From the NCBI GenBank assembly GCA_019118565.1, contig DWYR01000021.1:1-64000 (forward strand): a stretch of 64,000 nucleotides of DNA, given 5' to 3'. Every line of letters starts with the position of its first letter. Position 1 is the first letter of the stretch. The notes beneath the pieces were generated by a model that made no database searches, had not been told where the DNA came from, and saw nothing but the letters and a program-made list of their open reading frames with translations. Below are positions 56,079-64,000 of this stretch, in pieces. The position numbers and the translations under genes are program-made. The DNA comes from Candidatus Alistipes avicola (GTDB lineage: Bacteria > Bacteroidota > Bacteroidia > Bacteroidales > Rikenellaceae).

Positions 56079-56158
56079 CGAATGCGAACGCGATTCACAA
56101 GTAATTGCCGGTCGTATTTCAATCTGGAGCAAAAGCCTATCAAAAAACCGGGAACCTT

Positions 56159-56701
56159 ATGGAAAAGGTGATAAAATTACACGATCGGAATTTCAAAGTG
56201 ATGATTCCGGCCGATAAGATCGAGGTAGCCGTTTCGGCCGTTGCCGACAAGATCAATGCCGATTATCGGGAGAAGAAAAATCCTATTTTTATCGGAGTCC
56301 TCAACGGATCGTTTATGTTCATGAGCGACCTGTTGAAAAAGATCGATTTCTGTTGCGAGATCTCGTTTGTCAAACTGGCCTCTTACTGCGGAACCTGCTC
56401 GTCCGGCGAGGTGACCAATTTGATTGGATTGAACCGCGATATCGAGGGGCGCGATGTGATTATCGTTGAGGATATTGTCGATACAGGGGCCAGCATCGAA
56501 CATATGGTTGCCGAGTTGCAGCGACACAATCCGGCCAGTGTCCGTATCTGTACACTCTTTTTCAAGCCGAATGCCTACAAACGGTCGATTCCGATCGATT
56601 ATCCGGCCATGGAGATTGGAAATGAATTTATTGTCGGCTATGGGTTGGATTACGACCAGCTGGGACGTAATCTGAAAGATGTCTACGTGGTAACCGAGTA
56701 A
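56159..56701 (+). CDS. hpt: Hypoxanthine phosphoribosyltransferase
   Basis: 180 aa from ATG 56159; the longer frame lacks homology. PRPP motif VIIVEDIVDTGASIEHM, GVLNGSFMFMSDLL, and VGYGLDYDQLGRNLKDVYVV at the end match type I purine PRTases. Salvages hypoxanthine and probably guanine to IMP/GMP. Four nt before queE. Confidence 0.93.
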   Translation: MEKVIKLHDRNFKVMIPADKIEVAVSAVADKINADYREKKNPIFIGVLNGSFMFMSDLLKKIDFCCEISFVKLASYCGTCSSGEVTNLIGLNRDIEGRDVIIVEDIVDTGASIEHMVAELQRHNPASVRICTLFFKPNAYKRSIPIDYPAMEIGNEFIVGYGLDYDQLGRNLKDVYVVTE

Positions 56702-56705
56702 ACAG

Positions 56706-57341
56706 ATGAGTGAACTGAACGACTATGCCCTCTTGGAGGGTGGGCGGAAACTGCCGCTGGTCGAAGATTTCTATACGATTCAGGGGGAGGGATTCCATGC
56801 GGGAAAACCGGCCTATTTCATCCGCTTGGGCGGGTGTGATGTCGGATGCCGCTGGTGTGATGCCAAATACACGTGGAATCCGAAACTCTATCCGCCGACC
56901 GGGATCGAGCAGATTGTCGAGCGAGCGACTTCGTGTGCGGCTCGGGCGATTGTGATTACCGGAGGCGAACCGTTGCTCTATCCGCTGGGGCCGCTGACTT
57001 CGGCGCTCAAGGCGCGTGGGCTCAAGATCTTTCTCGAAACTTCGGGATCACATCCCTTCAGCGGCTATTTCGACTGGGTTTGCCTTTCGCCCAAGCGTCA
57101 GCAGCCGCCTTTGGACGAGGCTTTCTGGCGGGCGCATGAACTGAAAGTCATCATCGAGAAGGAGGAGGACCTTCAGTGGGCCGAAGAGAATGCCGCCCGG
57201 GTTGAGCGGGAGTGTATGCTCTTTCTGCAACCGGAATGGAGTGTCTCGGAGAAGATCATGCCGGTGCTGGTCGAGTATGCAAAGGCACATCCGAAATGGA
57301 ATATCTCGATCCAGACCCATAAATACATGCACATCCCTTAG
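56706..57341 (+). CDS. queE: 7-carboxy-7-deazaguanine synthase
   Basis: 211 aa radical-SAM enzyme: LVEDFYTIQGEGFHAGKPAYF and C-x3-C-x2-C (Cys44, Cys48, Cys51) in GGCDVGCRWCDAKYTW, then TGGEPLLYPL. It contracts the ring of CPH4 in queuosine synthesis. The other queuosine genes are not in the window. Confidence 0.92.
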   Translation: MSELNDYALLEGGRKLPLVEDFYTIQGEGFHAGKPAYFIRLGGCDVGCRWCDAKYTWNPKLYPPTGIEQIVERATSCAARAIVITGGEPLLYPLGPLTSALKARGLKIFLETSGSHPFSGYFDWVCLSPKRQQPPLDEAFWRAHELKVIIEKEEDLQWAEENAARVERECMLFLQPEWSVSEKIMPVLVEYAKAHPKWNISIQTHKYMHIP

Positions 57342-57356
57342 TCTCTGCGGAAAGCG

Positions 57357-57629
57357 ATGAAAGTGCGTTTCGACAAGCGGTTCTGGGTGATCATAACCTG
57401 TATCATCGTGGTCTTTACGGTCTTTATCGTAGGGCGCAATTTGATACATGCCCTTGCGATCCGTAGCGATATTCGTCATCTGGAGCAGCAGAAAAGGCAG
57501 TACCAGTCCCGTATCGAGCAGGACAGTACACTGCTCGAAGAGTTGAAGTACGATGACAATCTCGAGCGTTTCGCACGGGAACGTTACCGTATGCAACGGG
57601 AAGGGGAGACCGTTTACGTGATGGAGTAG
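57357..57629 (+). CDS. FtsB/DivIC-type septum formation initiator
   Basis: 90 aa. One membrane helix (FWVIITCIIVVFTVFIVG), a coiled coil (SDIRHLEQQKRQYQSRIEQDSTLLEEL) and the terminal LERFARERYRMQREGETVYVM block typical of the FtsB/DivIC family, part of the FtsQLB divisome module. Common in Bacteroidota after metabolic genes. Confidence 0.88.
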   Translation: MKVRFDKRFWVIITCIIVVFTVFIVGRNLIHALAIRSDIRHLEQQKRQYQSRIEQDSTLLEELKYDDNLERFARERYRMQREGETVYVME

Positions 57630-57651
57630 TTTTAAGGCTGCGAAATAAGGG

Positions 57652-57695
57652 CAGTTCCGAATTTCAACAGAAATCCGGAACTGTTCGTTTTTTAT
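57652..57695. terminator. Terminator between the ftsB-like gene and thiL
   Basis: A 14-bp stem with one mismatch (CAGTTCCGAATTTC at 57652-57665 with 57670-57683) and a T-rich tail; converging genes on both sides. Confidence 0.8.
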
Positions 57696-57701
57696 TTATT
57701 A

Positions 57702-58634
57702 TTAGTAGTGCCTGAACCCCTGCCATTCGACATCTAATGGAGTCCCGTGGTCGAGCCATTCGAGTCGGTTACCCGCGGTAATGCGACCGATCGGGATGAG
57801 CGGTTTATGGAAGCAGGCTTCGAACTCTTTCAGAAGGGTGTCGGCCTTGGTCGGAGCGATTGTCAGAAGCAGTTGGTAATCTTCCCCGGCGGTGGCGGCC
57901 GTTTCGATATCCACGCTGGTCGGGATCTGTCGGATCTCCACCTCGGCACCGACTCCGGAGCGCTCCATAATGTGCCGCAGATCGGATGCAATCCCATCCG
58001 AAATGTCCATCATTGCCCGGACCTCTGGGCGTGAGCCGAGCCAGATTCCCTCGGCAACCTGGGGTGTCGGATTGCGGTGGATGTGTGCCAGCGGGGTGTC
58101 GTATTGTCCGTTCAGAATATCCCGGAGACCTGCTCCCGACTCTCCGAGCGGTCCGCTTACGGCAATCAGGTCGCCCGGTCGGGCATCGCTACGCCGTTTG
58201 AGATGCTGGCTCTGGGTGCGGCCGATCGCGGTGACGTTTACTATCAGTCCGGAATCCGAGGCGGTCGTATCTCCGCCGATGAGTGCAACCCCGTGTTGGG
58301 TCGAGAGGTCGCGATAGCCCTCCATGAAGCGTTCGATCCACCCTTGTGGAAGATCGCGCGGAATGGCCAGCGAGAGCAGGGTGGCAACGGGACGGGCCCC
58401 CATCGAGGCCACATCGCTCAGGTTGACGGCCAGGGATTTTCGGCCGAGCTCTTCGGGCGAAGTGGCACGACGCAGAAAGTGGACCCCTTCGGCCAGCATG
58501 TCGGCGGTGAAGACCAAAGACTCTTCATCGCCGATCGGCAGTACGGCACAATCGTCTCCGATCCCTTCGAATCCGTTTGCGGGAATCGTGGCGAACATTT
58601 TGCTTATTTGTTCGATAAGTCCGAATTCTGTCAT
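57702..58634 (-). CDS. thiL: Thiamine-monophosphate kinase
   Basis: 310 aa from ATG 58634 (MTEFGLIEQISKMF); the longer frame runs past the promoter and into the pyk leader. EGIGDDCAVLP, TADMLAEGVHF, VNLSDVASMGARPVATLLSLAIP and MDISDGIASDLRHI are ThiL motifs. It phosphorylates TMP to the coenzyme TPP, used in the window by NifJ. Confidence 0.93.
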   Translation of the reverse strand: MTEFGLIEQISKMFATIPANGFEGIGDDCAVLPIGDEESLVFTADMLAEGVHFLRRATSPEELGRKSLAVNLSDVASMGARPVATLLSLAIPRDLPQGWIERFMEGYRDLSTQHGVALIGGDTTASDSGLIVNVTAIGRTQSQHLKRRSDARPGDLIAVSGPLGESGAGLRDILNGQYDTPLAHIHRNPTPQVAEGIWLGSRPEVRAMMDISDGIASDLRHIMERSGVGAEVEIRQIPTSVDIETAATAGEDYQLLLTIAPTKADTLLKEFEACFHKPLIPIGRITAGNRLEWLDHGTPLDVEWQGFRHY

Positions 58635-58696
58635 GACATTGCAAGTGTGAAAACGGATGGTGCGGAAGTTGACTGCCGCGATCCGAATACGGATTA

Positions 58697-58704
58697 CAAA
58701 GATA
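58697..58704 (-). promoter_or_regulatory. thiL promoter, -7 box
   Basis: On the minus strand TATCTTTG, full consensus, 63 nt before the thiL start. No TTTG at the -33 distance. Confidence 0.4.
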
Positions 58705-58767
58705 TTAATTCTTCTGAGATTTGGCGTGAATCGGAGAGCGGTCGGCCGGTATGTGGCGCTTTTTTCG

Positions 58768-58775
58768 TACTTTTG
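58768..58775 (+). promoter_or_regulatory. pyk promoter, -7 box
   Basis: TACTTTTG, full consensus. No clear -33 element. It would give a leader of about 100 nt and exclude the pyk start at 58751. Confidence 0.45.
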
Positions 58776-58879
58776 CAGTCGGAATCGGCTCGTTGCCCGA
58801 TATACCCGTTCGACGGGCATGGCGGGAGCTGACAGAAGTTGAAAACGAATTATACGATAAAATAAAAACGAAAGATCCT

Positions 58880-60361
58880 ATGTGGGGAGAGAAGAAAACC
58901 AAGATTATTGCTACGTTGTCCGATTTTCGGGCCAATGAGGATTTCATACGCCAACTGTTCGAGGCCGGTATGGATGTCGTGCGCATCAATTCGGCCCATC
59001 TGACCGAAGAGGGTGCTTCCAGGGTTGTCGAGGCTGTTCGAAAGGTGAACCCGAGTATCCCGGTAATCCTTGATACGAAAGGTCCGGAGATCCGTGTGAC
59101 GGCCGTAGATGAACAGTATGACGGCGGTATCGAGTTCCATGCCGGAGATCGTGTCCGGGTTCGTGGAACGGCCGATGGAATCCCTTCTACCCGCGAATTG
59201 ATCTATCTGAACGTGGCGACAATCGTCCGCGACATCGAGGTAGGTGCCCGGTTGTTGATCGCTGACGGCGAATTGGAGTTGCGCGTGGTCGATAAGGATT
59301 CGGACGAACTTCTCTGTGAGTTCGTGCGGGGTAGCGTGTTGCGTTCGCGCAAGAGTGTGAATGTCCCCGGTATGCAGATCGAGTTGCCGTCGCTGACCGA
59401 GAAAGACCGCCGTTTCATCGAGTGGGCCGTTCACAACGATGTCGATTTCATTGCCCACTCGTTCGTGCGGGATGCGCGTGACGTGGAAGCCGTGCAGGAG
59501 ATTTTGGACCGTTTCGACAGCCCGATCAAGATCATCTCCAAGATCGAAAACCAGCAGGGTATCGACAACCTGGATGAGATTATCGAGGCCTCTTACGGTA
59601 TCATGGTGGCACGCGGCGATATGGGTGTGGAGCTGCCGGCGGAGATGATCCCCAATATGCAGCGGCGGATTGTCGAGCGTTGTATCGCGGCCAAACGTCC
59701 GGTGATTATCGCTACGCAGATGCTCTATTCGATGGTTCACTCGCCGCGTCCGACCCGTGCCGAGGTGAGCGACGTGGCCAGTGCTATTTTCGAACGCGTT
59801 GATGCTGTGATGTTGAGTGATGAGACCGCCATGGGAGACTATCCCGTACAGGCCGTCACGACGATGGCCCGCATCGCCCGCGAGATTGAACGCGACGAGG
59901 ATCACTTCCCTCCGATGGTCGATCTGAACATGGTTTCGGTAAATCATGAGGTGACGGCGCAGTTGGCACGTTCGGCCGTGCGCGCTTCGATCAACCTGCC
60001 GATCCGTTACGTGATCCTCGATACGCTCTCGGGCCGTACGGGACGTTATCTGGCAGCATTCCGCGGACGTCGGCTGGTCGTGGCGGTTTGTTATACGCGC
60101 CATGCTCAGCGTATTCTGGCTCTCTCGTATGGTGTCGTACCGATCTTGCGCGAGCCTTCTTCGGACGAGAACTATCAGAGCCGTTACCACTTCGTAATCG
60201 ATGCGCTCGACTTCATTGAAAGGAAACACAGCCTTTTGCCGACGGATATGGTCGCCGTAATCGGAGGTAGCTTTGGTTCCCATTACGGAGCTTCTTACAT
60301 CGAAATTTCGGACGTGGAACGCTTGCGCGAGAGAGAGAACGAGTGCTGCTGCGGTCGGTAA
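58880..60361 (+). CDS. pyk: Pyruvate kinase
   Basis: 493 aa from ATG 58880, the start that fits both the promoter and the family opening (KTKIIATLSDFRANEDFIRQLFEAGMDVVRINSAH). VILDTKGPEIRV, the catalytic-Lys segment IKIISKIENQQGIDNLDEI, GIMVARGDMGVELP and MLYSMVHSPRPTRAEVSDVASAIFE follow. The first residues are divergent from the classic MRRTKIVCTIGP start, as is usual in Bacteroidales. PEP to pyruvate, opposite to PPDK. Confidence 0.95.
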   Translation: MWGEKKTKIIATLSDFRANEDFIRQLFEAGMDVVRINSAHLTEEGASRVVEAVRKVNPSIPVILDTKGPEIRVTAVDEQYDGGIEFHAGDRVRVRGTADGIPSTRELIYLNVATIVRDIEVGARLLIADGELELRVVDKDSDELLCEFVRGSVLRSRKSVNVPGMQIELPSLTEKDRRFIEWAVHNDVDFIAHSFVRDARDVEAVQEILDRFDSPIKIISKIENQQGIDNLDEIIEASYGIMVARGDMGVELPAEMIPNMQRRIVERCIAAKRPVIIATQMLYSMVHSPRPTRAEVSDVASAIFERVDAVMLSDETAMGDYPVQAVTTMARIAREIERDEDHFPPMVDLNMVSVNHEVTAQLARSAVRASINLPIRYVILDTLSGRTGRYLAAFRGRRLVVAVCYTRHAQRILALSYGVVPILREPSSDENYQSRYHFVIDALDFIERKHSLLPTDMVAVIGGSFGSHYGASYIEISDVERLRERENECCCGR

Positions 60362-60373
60362 AACATTGCAGTT

Positions 60374-61822
60374 ATGGGCGGGGAGTTGCGCGATAAGGTT
60401 GCCAGCGGGGTAGCCTGGAGCATTGGAGAGAAGGTCGGTTCGATGCTTCTACAGATGGGGGTGAGCATCGTCATCCTCCGGATGCTCATGCCGGAGGATC
60501 TGGGGGTAATGGCTATCCCGACGGTCCTCGCAACCCTCGCGTTGGTCATGGTGGACAGCGGCTTCTCGCAGACGCTGATCCGCAAGGCTGATCCTTCGCC
60601 GTCCGACTACAAGTCGGTGTTCGTCTTCAACGTCGTAGCTTCGTTGTTGCTTTATGCCCTGCTGGTTGCCGCAACCCCCTGGGTGGCCCGTTTTTACGGG
60701 ATGCCCGTTCTGTTGCATATAGCCCCGGTACTGTTCCTGCTCCTGCCGCTGAATGCTCTGTGCGTCATACAGAATACGATCTTTACGCGGCAGTTCCGCT
60801 TCGCCCTGATCTCGAAGGTCGTCTTCGCCTCGTCGCTGGTGAGCGGAGTGGTGGCTATCGCCATGGCCTGGGGAGGACTGGGAGTCTGGAGCCTGGTCGG
60901 ACAGCGGGTGACGGCCATGGGAGTCAAGGCATTGTTATTCTGGTGGTTGAGCGATTGGCGCCCCGGTGCTGCCTACGAAGGAGGTGCTTTGCGGGCGATG
61001 GCTCCCTACAGTCTGCGGCTGTTGGCGACCGATCTGATTTCGACTCTCTACAACAACGTTTCACAGCTTTTTGTCGGAAAACTCTATCCGACCGATGTGC
61101 TGGGATTCTTCAATCAGGCGCAAAAGCTCAAGGATCTCCCCGTAACCTCAACGATTCAGGCCGTGCAGAATGTTACGTTCCCGGCTCTGTCGAAGATAGC
61201 GGACGATGAGCAGAAGTTCGCCGACAGTTATCGGCAGGTGGTCATGATCGTTGCATTTGTGATGTTTCCGGCCATGGCCGGGCTGATTGCCATTGCCCCC
61301 GATATGTTGCAGGGACTGCTCGGAGAGAAGTGGACTCCGATCGTTCCCTATTTCCAGGTAATTTGCCTGGCGGGAATGTTCGCTCCGATTGCGATCATAT
61401 CCTACAATGTGTTGAAGGTAAAAAGCAACGGGCGGATTATCGTGCGGTTGGAGATCGTCAAGAAAACGGTCATGACCATTACTCTTGCCTTGACGATTCC
61501 ATACAGCGTGATGGCCATTACATGGGGCCTTTCGGCGATGGCCTTCTTCGAGATGGCCCTCAATTTTGCAGCGACAACCCGTTATTCCCATCTGACGCTT
61601 TGGCGTTTTGTACGGACATTGCTCCCCTCTGCCTTATTGACGGCCGTTATGTTTGCAGTGGTCGTCCTTTTCCGTCATTTTACCGATTTCGGGCCGTTGC
61701 CGACCTTTCTGATGCAGGTCGGTATCGGGGCGATCTGTTATGCCGTGTTGGCCTGGGTATTCCGTCTGGAGGCGATGCGGATCGTTCTGGATATTCTCCG
61801 GAAGTTATTTCATAAGGCGTAA
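60374..61822 (+). CDS. Oligosaccharide flippase (Wzx/MOP superfamily)
   Basis: 482 aa with about 14 membrane helices. The opening LRDKVASGVAWSIGEKVGSMLLQMGVSIVILRMLMPEDLGVMAIPTVL is typical of the polysaccharide synthase/flippase family; FARFYGMPVL- and LYPTDVLGFFNQAQKLKDLPV-type loops match the WzxC-like subgroup. It should flip a lipid-linked glycan across the inner membrane. No glycan cluster surrounds it, so the substrate is unknown. 12 nt after pyk. Confidence 0.9.
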   Translation: MGGELRDKVASGVAWSIGEKVGSMLLQMGVSIVILRMLMPEDLGVMAIPTVLATLALVMVDSGFSQTLIRKADPSPSDYKSVFVFNVVASLLLYALLVAATPWVARFYGMPVLLHIAPVLFLLLPLNALCVIQNTIFTRQFRFALISKVVFASSLVSGVVAIAMAWGGLGVWSLVGQRVTAMGVKALLFWWLSDWRPGAAYEGGALRAMAPYSLRLLATDLISTLYNNVSQLFVGKLYPTDVLGFFNQAQKLKDLPVTSTIQAVQNVTFPALSKIADDEQKFADSYRQVVMIVAFVMFPAMAGLIAIAPDMLQGLLGEKWTPIVPYFQVICLAGMFAPIAIISYNVLKVKSNGRIIVRLEIVKKTVMTITLALTIPYSVMAITWGLSAMAFFEMALNFAATTRYSHLTLWRFVRTLLPSALLTAVMFAVVVLFRHFTDFGPLPTFLMQVGIGAICYAVLAWVFRLEAMRIVLDILRKLFHKA

Positions 61823-61845
61823 GGGGAGTGCGAGGTATAGATAAT

Positions 61846-61879
61846 AAAAAACTCTTCCGAATATTCGGAAGAGTTTTTT
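61846..61879. terminator. Terminator between the flippase gene and buk
   Basis: A perfect palindromic stem (CTCTTCCGAATATTCGGAAGAG core at 61852-61873 apart from its loop) with A6 and T6 flanks; serves both converging genes. Confidence 0.85.
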
Positions 61880-61904
61880 ATTGAGTTCAAGAGTCGGGCT
61901 CCTG

Positions 61905-62975
61905 TTATGCGTATACTTTCGGAGTCATTTCGCCCTTCAGTACGCCCAGTGCGTTCAGTGCAAGCGCCTCCATCTCATCCTCGCCCGGATAGATAACGAT
62001 CGGGGCCAGGAACGAGCAGTGCTCGCGGATCACCTCATTGACCGGCTCGTTGTAGGCTACACCGCCCGTAAGCAGGATAGCATCTACCTGGCCCTTCAAT
62101 ACAACGGCCATCGCTCCGATTGCTTTGGAGATCGTATAGCTCATTGCGTCGAGAACCTCCTTCGAGTGCTTGTCACCGCCAGCGATATCCTTCTCGCAGA
62201 TCTCCTGTACGGAGTTCTTGCCCAGGTGCGCTACCAGACCACCCTTTCCGGCGAGCATCTTTACAATCTGAGGTTGCGTGTATTTCCCCGAGAAACACAA
62301 GGATACCAGGCTGCCTGCAGGTACCGTACCGGCACGCTCCGGAGCGAACGGACCGTCGCCATCCAAGGCGTTATTCGTGTCGATAACGCGACCCTTGCAG
62401 TGAGCCGAAACCGAGATGCCTCCGCCCATGTGTGCGACGATCAGGTTCAGATCCTCGTAACGTTTGCCGATCTTGGCTGCGTGACGACGGGCAATGGCTT
62501 TCTGGTTCAGGGCATGGAAAATCGAGATGCGGGGGCACTCCGGAAGACCGCTGATGCGGGCTACGTCCTGCAACTCGTCCACAACAACCGGATCGGCGAT
62601 ATAGGCCTTTACGCCTGCCTCACGTGCAATCTGCTCGGCGATCAGACCGCCGATGTTCGATGCGTGCTCGCGCTGTGCGTGCGTAAGATCGTTCTTCAAC
62701 GCTTCGTTTACCTCGTAAACACCCGACTCGATCGGTTTTACCAGACCGCCGCGGCCGATAACGGCTGCGAGCGATTTTACATCGATATTCTTGCTCTTCA
62801 GAGCGTCGAGAATCATCTCCTTACGCCACTCGAGCTGGTCGATGATATGGGGAAAACGTGCGATCTCCTCAGCCGAGTGACGCAGCGTGTGGGTCAGAAT
62901 CGCTTTTTCATCTTCGAAGATGGCGATCTTCGTGGACGTAGAGCCCGGGTTGATGGCTAAAATTTTAAATCCCAT
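61905..62975 (-). CDS. buk: Butyrate kinase
   Basis: 356 aa of the acetokinase superfamily: ILAINPGSTSTKIAIFED opening, HMGGGISVSAHCKGRVIDTNNALDGDGPFAPERAG, and GGVAYNEPV. This matches butyrate kinase in length and motifs. With Ptb (18 nt upstream) it converts butyryl-CoA to butyrate and ATP, or acts on branched or other acyl groups. Order of transcription: ackA, ptb, buk. Confidence 0.93.
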   Translation of the reverse strand: MGFKILAINPGSTSTKIAIFEDEKAILTHTLRHSAEEIARFPHIIDQLEWRKEMILDALKSKNIDVKSLAAVIGRGGLVKPIESGVYEVNEALKNDLTHAQREHASNIGGLIAEQIAREAGVKAYIADPVVVDELQDVARISGLPECPRISIFHALNQKAIARRHAAKIGKRYEDLNLIVAHMGGGISVSAHCKGRVIDTNNALDGDGPFAPERAGTVPAGSLVSLCFSGKYTQPQIVKMLAGKGGLVAHLGKNSVQEICEKDIAGGDKHSKEVLDAMSYTISKAIGAMAVVLKGQVDAILLTGGVAYNEPVNEVIREHCSFLAPIVIYPGEDEMEALALNALGVLKGEMTPKVYA

Positions 62976-62993
62976 AAGAACTGTCCCTTTTTA

Positions 62994-63896
62994 TTATTTG
63001 GCAGCCAGGCAGGCTAATGCAATCGAATAGAGTTTGGTCAGGCTGGAGTCGCCGCGCGAAGTGAGCACGCAGGGAACGTTCGTACCCATTACCATGGCAG
63101 CCAGTTCGCTACCACCCATGTGGGTTGCGGCCTTGAAGAATACGTTGCCCGATTCGATATTCGGGAAGAGCAGACAGTCTGCGTCGCCGGCTACGGCCGA
63201 TCCCTTAACTTTCTTGATCTCGGCAGCCTCCTTGTAGAGTGCAACGTCGAGCGACAGCGGTCCGTCAACGATTACGTTGCCCAGCTGACCACGATCTCCC
63301 ATCTTGGCAAGCATGGCAGCTTCGGTCGAAGAGATAACGCTCGGCAGCAACTGCTCGGACGGAGCGATGCAGGCGATCTTCGGGGTCTTGACTCCGATCA
63401 TGTTGGCGATCTTGGTCAGGTTGCCGATCAGAATCTGCTTCTGCTTGAAGTCGGGCAGCGGAATCACTGCGACATCCGCGATGGTCAGCAATTTGTTGTA
63501 GCCTGGAATTTCGAGAACGGCGATGTGGCTCAGCGTACCTTTCGGGGGGAAGAGACCTGCCTCTTTGTTCAGAATGCCGCGCATATATTTATCGGTAGAT
63601 ACCAGACCCTTCATCAGTACGTCTGCCTCGCCCGATGCAGCGGCTGCAACAGCCAGCTTCACGCATTTTACATCGTTGCTTTCGGGGATAATCTTGAAGA
63701 TGTTGATGTCGATCTTCTCCTCTTTGCAAACCTGCTCGATGATCTGGGGATCGCCGTACAGAATCGGCTCTACCAATCCCTCTTTGTATGCCTCATAAAC
63801 GGCGGCCAGCGTGTGTGCATCCTGTCCGTAAGCTACTGCAAGGCGTTTCTTGCCTCTTCTTCTTGCCTCTTCGACAATTTCTTTGAGATGTTGCAT
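62994..63896 (-). CDS. ptb: Phosphate butyryltransferase
   Basis: 300 aa of the phosphate acetyl/butyryltransferase family: DVLMKGLVSTDKYMRGILNKEAGL, GTLSHIAVLEIPGYNKLLTIADVAVIPLPD and VDGPLSLDVALYKEAA. Exchanges CoA for phosphate on butyryl (or similar acyl) groups. It lies between ackA and buk, with 24 nt to ackA. Confidence 0.93.
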   Translation of the reverse strand: MQHLKEIVEEARRRGKKRLAVAYGQDAHTLAAVYEAYKEGLVEPILYGDPQIIEQVCKEEKIDINIFKIIPESNDVKCVKLAVAAAASGEADVLMKGLVSTDKYMRGILNKEAGLFPPKGTLSHIAVLEIPGYNKLLTIADVAVIPLPDFKQKQILIGNLTKIANMIGVKTPKIACIAPSEQLLPSVISSTEAAMLAKMGDRGQLGNVIVDGPLSLDVALYKEAAEIKKVKGSAVAGDADCLLFPNIESGNVFFKAATHMGGSELAAMVMGTNVPCVLTSRGDSSLTKLYSIALACLAAK

Positions 63897-63920
63897 GGGT
63901 TTTATAAGTGTTTATATGGT

Positions 63921-64000
63921 TTATTTTCTGTTGACGATTTCGAACGTATCGGTTGCAATAACCAACTCCTCGTTGGTTGCGATTACGGCGATCTTCACTT
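63921..64000 (-). CDS. ackA: C-terminal end of acetate kinase, cut by window edge
   Basis: The last 25 residues are visible: VKIAVIATNEELVIATDTFE and IVNRK, then TAA at 63923-63921. The TNEELVIA motif is the conserved C-terminus of acetate kinase (E. coli ends with a similar TNEELVIAQD). Only 80 nt lie inside the window, so the gene is partial at its 5' side. It lies upstream of ptb and buk on the same strand, probably one operon. Confidence 0.82.
   Translation of the reverse strand, partial: VKIAVIATNEELVIATDTFEIVNRK

Noticed and set aside
58850..60283. 477-aa open frame antisense to pyk
   Set aside because: Shadow of pyruvate kinase; composition rich in His, Arg and Asp typical of antisense frames.
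61881..62960. 359-aa open frame antisense to buk
   Set aside because: Shadow of butyrate kinase with no recognisable motif.

Overview
The window looks like a core chromosomal segment of a Bacteroidota bacterium, most likely order Bacteroidales and probably an Alistipes-like member of the Rikenellaceae. The family-level call is inference, from moderately high GC and the gene set. Three things support the phylum. Many genes are preceded by the Bacteroidota housekeeping promoter (TTTG or TTG, 18-22 nt, TAnnTTTG). Several proteins have phylum-typical forms: a long Ala/Glu-tailed S16, an eclipsed-start rnc-radC pair, ATP-linked Rnf plus PFOR plus PPDK metabolism, and waaA/lptB for LPS. Many small lipoproteins and beta-barrels have MKK-type signal peptides.

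Layout. 1-6000: cut tRNA (probably Phe), nitroreductase-like lipoprotein, cysteine desulfidase, then leftward waaA, yraN, a GT90 glycosyltransferase and pepE. 6000-12500: acpP-fabF-rnc-radC, glyS-ruvX-def and a small outer-membrane protein. 12600-18260: leftward OMP, ppdK, a catalytically degraded endonuclease/phosphatase-fold protein, a three-repeat Ig-like lipoprotein and tRNA-Arg(TCT). 18480-21750: rpsP-rimM-zincin lipoprotein-mnmA. 21850-27490: leftward lptB-aroA-prmC-recX-M23 peptidase operon plus a tiny lipoprotein. 27570-31670: recQ, two small membrane proteins, rsmA and a lipoprotein gene broken by a stop codon. 31725-34250: an M16 peptidase pair. 34546-38088: nifJ. 38160-39600: a small XRE-regulator/membrane-protein module, rpmA and rplU. 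39890-48455: cysQ, a Cys-rich membrane protein, trkA, a GH3-family protein, deoxynucleoside kinase, NOL1/NOP2/sun methyltransferase, a MerR regulator, a Nif3-like protein and a zinc-ribbon protein. 48755-55914: nadE-rseC-rnfBCDGEA. 56159-61822: hpt-queE-ftsB-like, thiL (leftward), pyk and a flippase. 61905-64000: leftward ackA(partial)-ptb-buk.

Functionally the window is rich in anaerobic energy metabolism. PPDK and pyruvate kinase make pyruvate, PFOR oxidises it to acetyl-CoA and reduced ferredoxin, Rnf couples ferredoxin oxidation to NAD reduction and ion pumping, and AckA/Ptb/Buk make ATP from acyl-phosphates. The rest is translation and RNA modification, envelope and LPS biogenesis, DNA repair and nucleotide/NAD salvage.

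No prophage, insertion sequence, CRISPR array, rRNA or conjugative element is visible. No stretch without a gene exceeds 300 bases; the largest gaps (22080-22346, 34247-34545, 39599-39891, 48456-48754) hold promoters, terminators and palindromes only. I see no convincing new multi-gene defence or biosynthetic system. The best leads are single-gene anomalies (NadE lacking its amidase cysteine, a degraded EEP protein, a nonsense codon in a lipoprotein signal peptide) and regulatory architecture (abutting divergent promoters at trkA, palindromes at nifJ, cysQ and hpt, a self-contained XRE operator).
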